A stretch of 64,000 nucleotides of DNA, from positions 1-64,000 of the forward strand of contig CAMAZY010000002.1 in the NCBI GenBank assembly GCA_945863885.1, given 5' to 3'. The notes beneath the pieces are model-generated. The model worked only from the letters and a program-made list of their open reading frames with translations, did not search any database and was not told the origin of the DNA. Positions 56,591-64,000 of the stretch are shown here, piece by piece. The DNA comes from an uncultured Clostridia bacterium. Its GTDB lineage: Bacteria; Bacillota; Clostridia; Oscillospirales; Acutalibacteraceae. The translations under genes were made by a program, and so were the position numbers. How positions within the stretch are numbered: position 1 is the stretch's first letter; the number at the start of each line of letters is the position of its first letter.

Positions 56591-57091
56591 ATGTTTATTG
56601 CGCTTGAAAACCTTTTTAACGGCGGTATCAATGAGTTGTCGCTTGATGGTACTGAATTTGATTTTTCCCGGGAAAAGCTTAACGGCGGGTTTCCATTCAC
56701 GACGCCTGTTGTTTTAAAAGGAAAGATTGAAAACCGTGCCGGCGTCGTCAGTATCAACGCCGTCGCTTCGTTTGATTTCGAAGCCGATTGTGACCGCTGT
56801 GCCGCAAGAGTTAAAAAGCATTTCGATGTGCCGGTTGAGCATTGTCTTGTAGCCGAGCTTCAGAATGAAGACGATCCGGGCGACTTTATCGTTGCGGAAA
56901 ACATGCAGCTTGACTTAACACAGCTTATCTTAGAAGACATTTATTTGTACCTGCCGACGAAGTTCCTTTGCCGGGATGACTGCAAGGGTGTCTGCCCTCA
57001 GTGCGGTGCAAATTTAAACGAAACGTCCTGTAACTGCAAAAAGGAGATTGATCCGAGATGGGAAGGGCTCCTTTCGCTTTTGGACGAATGA
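56591..57091 (+). CDS. DUF177 (YceD/YlbN-type) protein
   Basis: 166 residues. The family pattern DCDRCAARV (about 75) and C-terminal FLCRDDCKGVCPQCGANLN with DPRWEGLLSLL are textbook DUF177. Its Cys residues probably bind zinc. In plants and bacteria the protein is linked to 23S rRNA processing, and it is nearly always next to rpmF, as here (38-bp gap). Ribosome site GAGGTGA. Confidence 0.92.
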   Translation: MFIALENLFNGGINELSLDGTEFDFSREKLNGGFPFTTPVVLKGKIENRAGVVSINAVASFDFEADCDRCAARVKKHFDVPVEHCLVAELQNEDDPGDFIVAENMQLDLTQLILEDIYLYLPTKFLCRDDCKGVCPQCGANLNETSCNCKKEIDPRWEGLLSLLDE

Positions 57092-57129
57092 ATGGTTAAC
57101 GATTATTATTGTATAAGGAGGTGCTGGTC

Positions 57130-57318
57130 ATGGCAGTACCAAAGAGAAGAGTTTCAAAGGCAAGAAGAGACAAGAGACGCTCCAACGTTTGGAAGCTTAA
57201 CGCTCCGACTCTTGTCAGATGCAAGCAGTGCGGTGCTTACTGTGTTCCCCACAAGGTTTGCGGTGATTGCGGTTACTACAACGGTAAGCTTGTTGTTGCG
57301 ATGGACAAGGACGACTAA
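57130..57318 (+). CDS. rpmF: 50S ribosomal protein L32
   Basis: 62 residues, MAVPKRRVSKARRDKRRSNV at the N-terminus, as in all L32. It is the zinc-ribbon (C+) form with Cys31, Cys34, Cys44 and Cys47. The start at 57130 follows AAGGAGGTGC; an upstream in-frame ATG at 57109 is rejected since it precedes the ribosome site. A terminator follows. The usual next gene plsX is absent. Confidence 0.97.
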   Translation: MAVPKRRVSKARRDKRRSNVWKLNAPTLVRCKQCGAYCVPHKVCGDCGYYNGKLVVAMDKDD

Positions 57319-57337
57319 GCCTTTGGAAATGATGACG

Positions 57338-57369
57338 GGCAGTAAAGCATCTGCTTTCCTGCCTTTTTA
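57338..57369 (+). terminator. Rho-independent terminator after rpmF
   Basis: GGCAG with CTGCC outside and AAAGCA with TGCTTT inside form a nearly continuous stem, followed by TTTTTAA. Confidence 0.85.
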
Positions 57370-57373
57370 ATGT

Positions 57374-57412
57374 AAAGGGAGCTGAATTCAACTTTGTGTT
57401 CGGCTCCCTTTG
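57374..57412 (+). promoter_or_regulatory. Second hairpin in the rpmF-DUF512 gap
   Basis: AAAGGGAGCTGAA pairs with TTCGGCTCCCTTT (13 bp, one G-U), only 5 bp after the rpmF terminator U-tract and a few bases before the ribosome site of the next gene. It could be a back-up terminator or could affect translation of the DUF512 gene. Confidence 0.5.
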
Positions 57413-57428
57413 CTTTGGAGTGAAACAG

Positions 57429-58739
57429 ATGTCAGTTTTAATTAGTGAAGTTATACCGGGCTCACCGGCATATAAAAAAGGAATCAGAAGCGGTTGTACG
57501 CTTCTGAGTATCAACGGGCATGAAATCATCGATGTTCTCGATTATGATTTCTATTCCGACGAAGAAAAACTGCATATCCTGCTTTCGATAGACGGCAGGA
57601 ACAAAAAAATCACCGTCCGTAAAGAGGAAGACGAGGATTTGGGTCTTGTGTTTGAAACGTATCTGATGGATAAGCAACAGCACTGTAAAAACGGCTGTAT
57701 TTTCTGCTTTATTGACCAGATGCCGAAAGGTATGAGAGATACGCTGTATTTCAAGGACGACGACTCGAGACTTTCGTTTTTGTTCGGCAACTATATCACG
57801 CTTACGAATTTGACGGAACGGGATGTTGAGCGAATCATCGAAATGCATATCAGTCCCGTTAACGTCTCCGTTCATACGATGAATCCCGAACTTCGGGTGA
57901 AGATGATGAAAAATAAGAACGCCGGAAAGTCACTCGATATTCTTTCCCGTCTTGCCGAGGCGGGAATCAGGCTGAATACGCAGCTTGTTTTATGCCCGGG
58001 CATCAATGACGGGGACGAACTGAGATATAGTCTTAAAAAGCTCGGCGAGCTTTATCCGGCGGTTGAGAGTATTGCCGCCGTGCCGGTCGGTCTTACTAAG
58101 TTCCGACAATCGCTTTATCCGCTTTCGGGCTACACAAAGGAAAGCGCAGGCGATGTGATTGACATCATCGAACGCTTTGCCGCTTCTTTTTTTGCTGAAC
58201 ACGGAACGAGACTTGCGTTTGCCGCCGACGAATTTTACTTGAAAGCCGAACGGAATATGCCGTGTGACGAAGAATACGAGGATTATCCTCAGATAGAAAA
58301 CGGCGTTGGGCTGTGGACAAGCCTTGAAACCGAGTTTTATTCGGCTCTTGACGCTTCTGAATTGCCTGATGATTATGAAACGAGTGTCAGCATGGCGACG
58401 GGTGAGGCGGCTTATGAGCTGATAAAAAAATTCAGCGAAGCGGTAATGAACCGATATCCGAACTGTGTTATAAAGGTTTATAGGATAAAAAACGACTTTT
58501 TCGGTGAAAGTATAACCGTAGCGGGACTCATCACCGGTAATGACCTTATCAATCAACTCAAAGACAAGAAGCTTCATTCAAGACTGATTATTCCGTCTGT
58601 CATGCTCCGGAGCGAGGGCGATATGTTCCTTGACAGCGTTACGCTTGAAGAAGCCGAAAAACAGCTTGGCGTGACGATTCAGCCGGTTTCAAACGACGGC
58701 TATGCGCTTCTTGATGCAATACTCAATACAGAACCATAA
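57429..58739 (+). CDS. DUF512 protein: PDZ domain plus radical SAM-like iron-sulfur domain
   Basis: 436 residues. A PDZ-like domain (VIPGSPAYKKGIRSGCTLLS, about 8-45) is followed by a CxxxCxxC motif, HCKNGCIFCFIDQMPKGMR with Cys86, Cys90 and Cys93, and the DUF512 domain (RLAFAADEFYLKAERNMP and the C-terminal half). These proteins are conserved in Clostridia and cyanobacteria, are usually next to der, and have no settled function. The start follows TTTGGAGTG. der is 14 bp downstream. Confidence 0.9.
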   Translation: MSVLISEVIPGSPAYKKGIRSGCTLLSINGHEIIDVLDYDFYSDEEKLHILLSIDGRNKKITVRKEEDEDLGLVFETYLMDKQQHCKNGCIFCFIDQMPKGMRDTLYFKDDDSRLSFLFGNYITLTNLTERDVERIIEMHISPVNVSVHTMNPELRVKMMKNKNAGKSLDILSRLAEAGIRLNTQLVLCPGINDGDELRYSLKKLGELYPAVESIAAVPVGLTKFRQSLYPLSGYTKESAGDVIDIIERFAASFFAEHGTRLAFAADEFYLKAERNMPCDEEYEDYPQIENGVGLWTSLETEFYSALDASELPDDYETSVSMATGEAAYELIKKFSEAVMNRYPNCVIKVYRIKNDFFGESITVAGLITGNDLINQLKDKKLHSRLIIPSVMLRSEGDMFLDSVTLEEAEKQLGVTIQPVSNDGYALLDAILNTEP

Positions 58740-58753
58740 CAGGAGGTAGATTT

Positions 58754-60079
58754 ATGGCAAGACCTGTTGTTGCGATTGTCGGCAGACCGAACACCGGCAA
58801 ATCGACTTTATTCAATAAACTTGTCGGCCAGCGTATATCCATTGTTGACAATACGCCCGGCGTGACAAGAGACAGAATTTACGGCGACTGCGAATGGCAG
58901 TCGAAGCATTTCCTTTTAATCGACACTGGCGGAATCGAGCCGTATTCGGACGATATTATTTTAAAACAGATGCGTCGTCAGGCTCAGCTTGCTATCGACA
59001 GCGCAAACGTTATCATTCTTGTGACAGATATCCGGACGGGCGTCGTTGCTTTCGACCATGAGGTTGCTTCCATGCTTCAAAAAAGCGGTAAGCCGATCAT
59101 TCTTTGTGTCAATAAGTGCGACGGGATCGGTGAGATGCCGGCGGAGTTTTATGAGTTTTACAATTTAGGCCTCGGCGACCCGATCGCTGTTTCCGCCGTA
59201 CACGGCCACGGAACGGGCGATCTGCTCGACGAAGTGCTTCAATATCTTCCCGATGCGGAAGAAAGCGAAGAAGACGACAATATTATCAAAGTCGCCGTCA
59301 TCGGGAAGCCGAACGTCGGAAAATCCTCCCTCGTTAATAAGATTTCGGGTGAGGAAAGAGCAATCGTTTCGAATATTGCCGGTACGACAAGAGACTCGAC
59401 CGATACCTATGTTACGAACGAAGCCGGTGAATTTCTGTTTATCGACACGGCGGGGCTTCGTCGTAAAAGCAGGGTGGATGATCAGATTGAAAAATACAGC
59501 ATCATCCGGGCGAAAATGGCGGTTGAAAGAGCCAACGTCTGTGTGATTATGATTGACGCTGTCGAGGGCTTTACCGAGCAGGATTCAAAGGTCGCCGGAA
59601 TTGCGCACGAGATGGGAAAGGCGTGCATTATTGCCGTCAATAAATGGGACGCCCTTGAAAAAGACGGAAGAACGATGGATTCTTACCGCAAAAAGCTGAT
59701 GAACGATTTTTCGTTTATGTCCTATGCACCGATTATTTTTATCTCGGCTAAAACCGGTCAGCGCCTTGACCGTCTGTTTGAACTGATTAAATTTGTTGAC
59801 GAGCAAAACGCTATGAGAATTTCGACCGGTAAGCTGAACGATGTTTTAGCAAGCGCAACGGCAAGAGTACAGCCGCCGACGGATAAGGGTAAGCGGCTGA
59901 AGATTTATTACATGACGCAGGCGTCGACGAGACCGCCGACATTTGTCTGCTTTGTCAACAGCGCACAGCTTTTCCATTACAGCTATCAGCGCTACATCGA
60001 AAATCAGATCCGTGAGGTGTTCGGTCTTGAGGGAACGCCGGTACGGTTCGTGATAAGAGAGAGAGAATCGAAATCATAA
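58754..60079 (+). CDS. der: Ribosome biogenesis GTPase Der (EngA)
   Basis: 441 residues with two tandem GTPase domains: G1 GRPNTGKST (about 10-18) and GKPNVGKSS (about 183-191), G3 DTGG and DTAG, G4 NKCD and NKWD, and a C-terminal KH-like domain. It is needed for 50S assembly. Ribosome site AGGAGGTAG. Cotranscribed with DUF512. Confidence 0.97.
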   Translation: MARPVVAIVGRPNTGKSTLFNKLVGQRISIVDNTPGVTRDRIYGDCEWQSKHFLLIDTGGIEPYSDDIILKQMRRQAQLAIDSANVIILVTDIRTGVVAFDHEVASMLQKSGKPIILCVNKCDGIGEMPAEFYEFYNLGLGDPIAVSAVHGHGTGDLLDEVLQYLPDAEESEEDDNIIKVAVIGKPNVGKSSLVNKISGEERAIVSNIAGTTRDSTDTYVTNEAGEFLFIDTAGLRRKSRVDDQIEKYSIIRAKMAVERANVCVIMIDAVEGFTEQDSKVAGIAHEMGKACIIAVNKWDALEKDGRTMDSYRKKLMNDFSFMSYAPIIFISAKTGQRLDRLFELIKFVDEQNAMRISTGKLNDVLASATARVQPPTDKGKRLKIYYMTQASTRPPTFVCFVNSAQLFHYSYQRYIENQIREVFGLEGTPVRFVIRERESKS

Positions 60080-60113
60080 CGGGTAACAATATCAGTTGTT
60101 TTGTTGAATCATA

Positions 60114-60271
60114 TTAAAAAAAGAACGAAAAACGCAGAAAAGAAGGACGGCAAAATGAATGAACCGGCGTTGAAAAAGAAAGACAGACAATTTAAAAAAA
60201 GAACGAAAAACGCAGAAAAGGAGGACGGCAAAATGAATGAACCGGCTTTGAAAAAGAAAGACAGACAATTT
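60114..60271 (+). repeat. 78-bp tandem direct repeat at the 5' end of the YfhO gene
   Basis: Two head-to-tail copies (60114-60191 and 60192-60269, the identity extending 2 bp) with only two differences: AGAAGG versus AGGAGG and CGTTG versus CTTTG. Each copy contains a ribosome-site-like AAGGACGG region, an ATG and the same coding start. The repeat keeps frame (26 codons). Confidence 0.9.
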
Positions 60272-62992
60272 TTCCGGAACGCTTATCTTGTCTATACCTT
60301 GTTTTTTGCCCTGATCAGTGCATTTCTGATTTTGTTTTTCGTCAGCACCAATAAAAGCCTGATTCATACAGGCGACGCCTGGCTTCAGCATTATAAGGCG
60401 TTGGTTTATTATTCGGACTATCTGAAAACGATTGTTCACAACCTGTTTTCCGGCGTGCGTCCCGTTGTGCCGCAGTGGGATTTTAGCCTCGGACTCGGAT
60501 CCGATATCATGACCTCACTTCATTATTATGCGGCAGGTGATCCGCTGAACCTGATAGCCGTGCTGATTCCGAAAGACAAAATACATCTCCTTTTTCAGGG
60601 CTTGATTATTGTAAGAAGCTACCTTGCGGGTATTTTCTTTATCACGTATTGCCGTGTTGTGCGTGATAACGACAAAATCGCTTCGGTGATCGGAGCGCTG
60701 ACGTATTGCTTCGGCGGTTATATGCTTGCACGCTCGTTAAAGCATCCTTATTTCATGAATCCGATGATTTATATCCCGTTGATTTTCATCGGGGTTGAGC
60801 TTGTTATCAGGAAGCGTTCGCTTCTTGTGCTTGCCGTTTCGGTCGCCGTCAGTGCGATGAGCAACTTCTATTTCTTTTACATGATTGTTATCATAACCGT
60901 TTTCTATGTTCTTCTGCGGCTGATTTTCCTTTATAAAACCGATATCAAAAAGATGCTTGTTCCGTTCTTAAAAATAGCGGCAGGCTCTGCTGTCGGTGTT
61001 ATGATAGGCTCTGTGATGCTTTTGCCGGTGATAACGGCGTTTTTAGGCGACGGAAGAAGAGGAATTTCCGGGTATTATTTCGGCTTGTTCTATTCGTATA
61101 AGTATTATTTGCGAATGATACCGGCCTTTGTTTCGTCGGTTCCGATCGGGGAGTCGTCCGCTTTCAGCTTCTCATGCATAACGTTTTTGTGCGTTGCGGT
61201 TCTGTTTTTGGCTAAAGGTAAGAATCTTCAACTGAAAATTGCTTTCGTTGTCGGTTATGTGATGCATCTTTTCCCGGCGCTCGCCTATGTGATGAACGGC
61301 TTTGCCTATGTAACAAACCGATGGGATTTTATTTTCAGTTTTATCGTTTCCTATATTGTGGCGGTAACGGTTCCGCTGTTGAGAAAAGTCAATAAAAAGC
61401 AGTTTCTGGCTTTGGCGGTAAGCTTTGTTGTGTATGTGCTGGCCTGCATCGTCATCAAGCTGAACGGCGGGATCCGCTTAGGCTCATTTGCTGTTTCGGC
61501 GGTGCTGATTGCGGTCGTTCTTGTGCTGATGAGTGTTTGCTGCGGAGTGGTCCGTATTAAAAAGCCGGAGCCGATGATAAAAAAGACCTTTGTATCGGCG
61601 GTACTGCTGATAACCGTTGCCGGCATTTGCGCAAATATATTCTATATTTTTTCGGATAAGAAAAACGATTATATCTATGATTTTGCAGACAGTTCCCGAT
61701 TGCCGGCTTTGAAGTACGATATTAACGAAGCGGTTTCGCAAGTCAGCAAAAATGATACTGAGTTTTTCCGGTATGACGGCTCTGATGACAATTCAACTAA
61801 TTCCGCCGTCCTTTACGGACAAAACGGCTTGGGATATTACTGGAGCCTTTCCAATCCCGCAATTTCTCAGTTCAGAGCGGACTTGAACCTCGGGGAATAT
61901 CTGACTTACGGCTACCAGGGCTTTGACGGACGTGTCGTTTTTAACGCTCTTGCCAACACCAAATATTACTATCGGAATCCGCACAGCGCCTTTGAAATAC
62001 CGGCCGGATATGCCAAGACTTCCGTTAAAAAGGTGTATGAAAATCAAAATTTCCTGAAATTCGGGTATACCTATGACAGCTATGTAAGCGATGAGAGTCT
62101 GAAAGATTGTCAGCCGATTGAAATCGAACCGCTTATGCTCAGCACAGCGGTAACGGACACGGATCTGAACGATTTTCAGCAATATGACGGAAGCTTAAGT
62201 ACAAAGATGAAAGAAATTCCCTATGAGATGAAAGGCTCGCCTTCTGTTGAAATCAATCAGAACGGCTTTGCCTTTTACAATAAGAAGGGCGAAATTTCCC
62301 TTGCTTTTAAAGCGGAGCGAAAAAGCGAGACTTATCTTTGCATCAGAGGACTTCATTACATCAATCCTTATGACAAAACGCTAAAAACAGATGAAAAAAC
62401 CGTAAAGAGCAAAGACATCAAAACAAATGAGCTTTTCTTCCTCGGATATAAGGGCGACAAGCTTGTATTCCGAAAGAGACTGCTTGTGCCGACCGAAAAA
62501 TATTATTGGTATTCAGGCAGAACGGATTTTGATATCAATCTCGGCTGTCGTGCCGATAAATTTACAAGCTTTAAAATCTTCTCTGCGGGCGCCGGCACCT
62601 TCACTTATGATTCCATGAAAATCATAAGCCGCAGCATGAAGGGGTACAGCAAAAAAATTTCTGCTTTGAACGACGATACGCTTGAAAACGTAAGCTTTTC
62701 GACAAATTGTGTAAGCGGCAGTATTTCTCTTGAAAAATCGAAGCTTCTTTGTATGAGCGTACCGTATTCAAAAGGCTGGAAGCTGTATATTGACGGAAAA
62801 GAAACCGAGCCGCTCAAGGTGAATTATATGTATACGGGAGCAGTGATTCCCGAAGGCAGCCATGAGGTCAGAATGCAGTACAGTACACCAGGATTGAAAA
62901 TCGGAACTGTGATTTCGGCATTCGGAACGCTTGCGCTTGCCGGGTGGTGCATTGCCGAGTATGTGATCGGAAAGAGGAAACGGAAAAACTGA
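60233..62992 (+). CDS. YfhO-family polytopic membrane protein (GT-C fold glycosyltransferase-like)
   Basis: 919 residues from the ATG at 60233 (MNEPALKKKDRQ). About a dozen transmembrane helices (about residues 15-480) contain the YfhO pattern with GDAWLQHYKALVYY and LPQWDFSLGLGSD-like loops. A large extracytoplasmic domain and a last transmembrane helix (VISAFGTLALAGWCIAEYVI) end it. YfhO proteins of Bacillus and Listeria glycosylate lipoteichoic acid with Gal or GlcNAc. The start choice depends on the tandem repeat: only the second copy has a full AAGGAGG, so 60233 is preferred over 60155 and 60101. Confidence 0.85.
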   Translation: MNEPALKKKDRQFFRNAYLVYTLFFALISAFLILFFVSTNKSLIHTGDAWLQHYKALVYYSDYLKTIVHNLFSGVRPVVPQWDFSLGLGSDIMTSLHYYAAGDPLNLIAVLIPKDKIHLLFQGLIIVRSYLAGIFFITYCRVVRDNDKIASVIGALTYCFGGYMLARSLKHPYFMNPMIYIPLIFIGVELVIRKRSLLVLAVSVAVSAMSNFYFFYMIVIITVFYVLLRLIFLYKTDIKKMLVPFLKIAAGSAVGVMIGSVMLLPVITAFLGDGRRGISGYYFGLFYSYKYYLRMIPAFVSSVPIGESSAFSFSCITFLCVAVLFLAKGKNLQLKIAFVVGYVMHLFPALAYVMNGFAYVTNRWDFIFSFIVSYIVAVTVPLLRKVNKKQFLALAVSFVVYVLACIVIKLNGGIRLGSFAVSAVLIAVVLVLMSVCCGVVRIKKPEPMIKKTFVSAVLLITVAGICANIFYIFSDKKNDYIYDFADSSRLPALKYDINEAVSQVSKNDTEFFRYDGSDDNSTNSAVLYGQNGLGYYWSLSNPAISQFRADLNLGEYLTYGYQGFDGRVVFNALANTKYYYRNPHSAFEIPAGYAKTSVKKVYENQNFLKFGYTYDSYVSDESLKDCQPIEIEPLMLSTAVTDTDLNDFQQYDGSLSTKMKEIPYEMKGSPSVEINQNGFAFYNKKGEISLAFKAERKSETYLCIRGLHYINPYDKTLKTDEKTVKSKDIKTNELFFLGYKGDKLVFRKRLLVPTEKYYWYSGRTDFDINLGCRADKFTSFKIFSAGAGTFTYDSMKIISRSMKGYSKKISALNDDTLENVSFSTNCVSGSISLEKSKLLCMSVPYSKGWKLYIDGKETEPLKVNYMYTGAVIPEGSHEVRMQYSTPGLKIGTVISAFGTLALAGWCIAEYVIGKRKRKN

Positions 62993-62998
62993 TAGGCA

Positions 62999-63031
62999 GG
63001 AGGCGAGGATTTTCCTCGCTTCCGATTTTTA
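62999..63031 (+). terminator. Terminator after the YfhO gene
   Basis: GGAGGCGAGGA/TCCTCGCTTCC (11 bp, one G-U) with a 3-nt loop, followed by GATTTTT. Confidence 0.85.
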
Positions 63032-63052
63032 TAATTTTTTTGTTTAATTTGA

Positions 63053-63081
63053 TTGAATGACGGGACATATTATGCTATAAT
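63053..63081 (+). promoter_or_regulatory. Sigma-A promoter for ruvCA
   Basis: TTGAAT, 17 bp, TATAAT preceded by TGC (extended -10), ending 29 bp before the start of ruvC. Confidence 0.8.
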
Positions 63082-63110
63082 ATACCGATATTAAAATGAG
63101 GAAGTATCGC

Positions 63111-63620
63111 ATGATTATACTTGGAATTGACCCGGGGTACGCAATTGTCGGGTTCGGTGTGATTGAATATAAGGCCGGCAGGTTTCGTGTTATCGATTAC
63201 GGAGCGATTACCACCGACGCCGGCACACCGTTTAACAGACGGCTTGAAATCATATATGACGGGCTTTGTGAAATCATCGGAAAGTACCGCCCCGAGGCCA
63301 TGTCGGTCGAAAAGGTGTTTTATAACAATAATGCGAAAACCGTTATTGACGTCAGTCAGGCGAGAGGTGTTATCATGCTTGCTGCCCAAAAAAACGGTGT
63401 TGCGGTTTATGAATACACACCGCTTCAGGTCAAGCAAAGCGTTGTCGGCTACGGAAGAGCCGATAAAAAGCAGGTGCAGGAAATGACAAAAAGAATACTC
63501 AATCTTGAAAAAGTACCGAAGCCCGATGATACGGCGGATGCGATTGCCATGGCGATTTGCCATGCGCATACAAGCGCCTCGTCATCAATCGGCACATTAC
63601 GAATCAAAAAGGGGATTTAA
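63111..63620 (+). CDS. ruvC: Holliday junction endonuclease RuvC
   Basis: 169 residues. Catalytic acidic residues lie in LGIDPG (Asp7), SVEKVF (Glu about 67) and DDTADAIAMAICH (Asp pair near 140). It resolves four-way junctions with RuvAB. ATG 63111 is chosen: the ATG 15 bp upstream is part of the GAGGAAG ribosome site. ruvA starts 3 bp after its stop. Confidence 0.96.
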   Translation: MIILGIDPGYAIVGFGVIEYKAGRFRVIDYGAITTDAGTPFNRRLEIIYDGLCEIIGKYRPEAMSVEKVFYNNNAKTVIDVSQARGVIMLAAQKNGVAVYEYTPLQVKQSVVGYGRADKKQVQEMTKRILNLEKVPKPDDTADAIAMAICHAHTSASSSIGTLRIKKGI

Positions 63621-63623
63621 AAA

Positions 63624-64000
63624 GTGTTTTACAGTTTAACGGGAAATGTGATTTTTACCGATTTGAATTCAGTCGCTTTGGAATGCGGCGGAGTCGGCTT
63701 TCGGTGCCTGACTTCGGCGAACACGCTTCGTGACGTTGATGTTCACGAAAAGACAACGTTATATACCCACCTGAATGTGCGGGAAGATGCGCTTGATCTG
63801 TTCGGCTTTTCGACTGAATATGAACTCGAATGGTTTAAGCTTCTGATCGGTGTGACGGGCGTCGGACCGAAAGCGGCGCTTGCGATTTTGTCCGAGCTTC
63901 CGCCCGAAAAAATTGCGCTTGCCGTATCGGCGGGGGATGTCAAAGCGATTACGAGAGCACAGGGCGTCGGACCGAAAATCGCCCAAAGAGTGATTCTGGA
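63624..64000 (+). CDS. ruvA: Holliday junction branch migration protein RuvA, 5' part
   Basis: 125 codons are in the window; the gene runs off the end. It starts with GTG after AAAGGGGA (MFYSLTGNV...). The N-terminal OB-fold begins FYSLTGNVIFTDLN and includes LYTHLNVREDALDLFGF. Two helix-hairpin-helix motifs follow: LIGVTGVGPKAALAIL and ITRAQGVGPKIAQRVIL. The C-terminal RuvB-binding domain is outside the window. It forms a ruvCA(B) operon. Confidence 0.95.
   Translation, partial: MFYSLTGNVIFTDLNSVALECGGVGFRCLTSANTLRDVDVHEKTTLYTHLNVREDALDLFGFSTEYELEWFKLLIGVTGVGPKAALAILSELPPEKIALAVSAGDVKAITRAQGVGPKIAQRVIL

Noticed and set aside
60114-60271. CRISPR-like repeat
   Set aside because: Only two copies, directly adjacent with no spacer, and inside a coding start; it is a tandem duplication.

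Overview
The window looks like chromosome from a low-to-mid-GC Gram-positive Clostridia member, most likely an uncultured gut Oscillospiraceae/Ruminococcaceae-type lineage (inference). The signs are strong AGGAGG/GAGGTGA ribosome binding sites, frequent GTG and TTG starts, sigma-A promoters, Rho-independent terminators, Firmicutes-type housekeeping neighbourhoods (greA-lysS, lepA-hemW, DUF177-rpmF, DUF512-der, ruvC-ruvA), many secreted or surface proteins, and two V-type rather than F-type ATPases. No tRNA, rRNA, insertion sequence, phage gene or CRISPR array was seen.

Layout. 1-7.8 kb: greA-lysS (minus), a secreted or anchored M20 peptidase (plus), and a minus operon lepA-hemW-patatin. 8-23 kb: an envelope and secretion region on the plus strand. 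It holds a secreted alpha/beta hydrolase, a four-gene cassette of zinc-ribbon proteins around an SGNH-hydrolase/von Willebrand A membrane protein, a CotH-family secreted protein and a 1,761-residue multidomain exoprotein (phosphodiester glycosidase plus metallophosphoesterase plus cell-wall-binding repeats). 22.9-23.5 kb: a probable 6S-like RNA and a DUF1292 protein on the minus strand.

23.7-34.5 kb: V-ATPase operon I, headed by a membrane-anchored kinase-like protein with a degenerate catalytic loop and ended by a YlmH-type S4 RNA-binding protein. Its proteolipid carries the Na+ ligand set of Enterococcus NtpK. 34.6-38.2 kb: an acyl-CoA synthetase-like gene divergent from a TetR-type regulator, with a shared operator-like palindrome, and an FkbM methyltransferase. 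38.3-47.1 kb: V-ATPase operon II, complete but with another gene order and a different kind of proteolipid. The two pumps differ enough that they probably differ in ion, direction or regulation.

47.2-54 kb: three paralogous small-domain envelope proteins, a YbaK-type deacylase, a second secreted hydrolase paralogous to the one at 8 kb, an ECF sigma/anti-sigma pair and two small membrane proteins. 54-64 kb: an SDR-type oxidoreductase and a COG2509-type flavoprotein (minus), then DUF177-rpmF, DUF512-der-YfhO, ruvC and the 5' part of ruvA, which runs off the end.

All function calls come from reading motifs and context. No database search was run. Residue positions marked about are estimates from nucleotide offsets.
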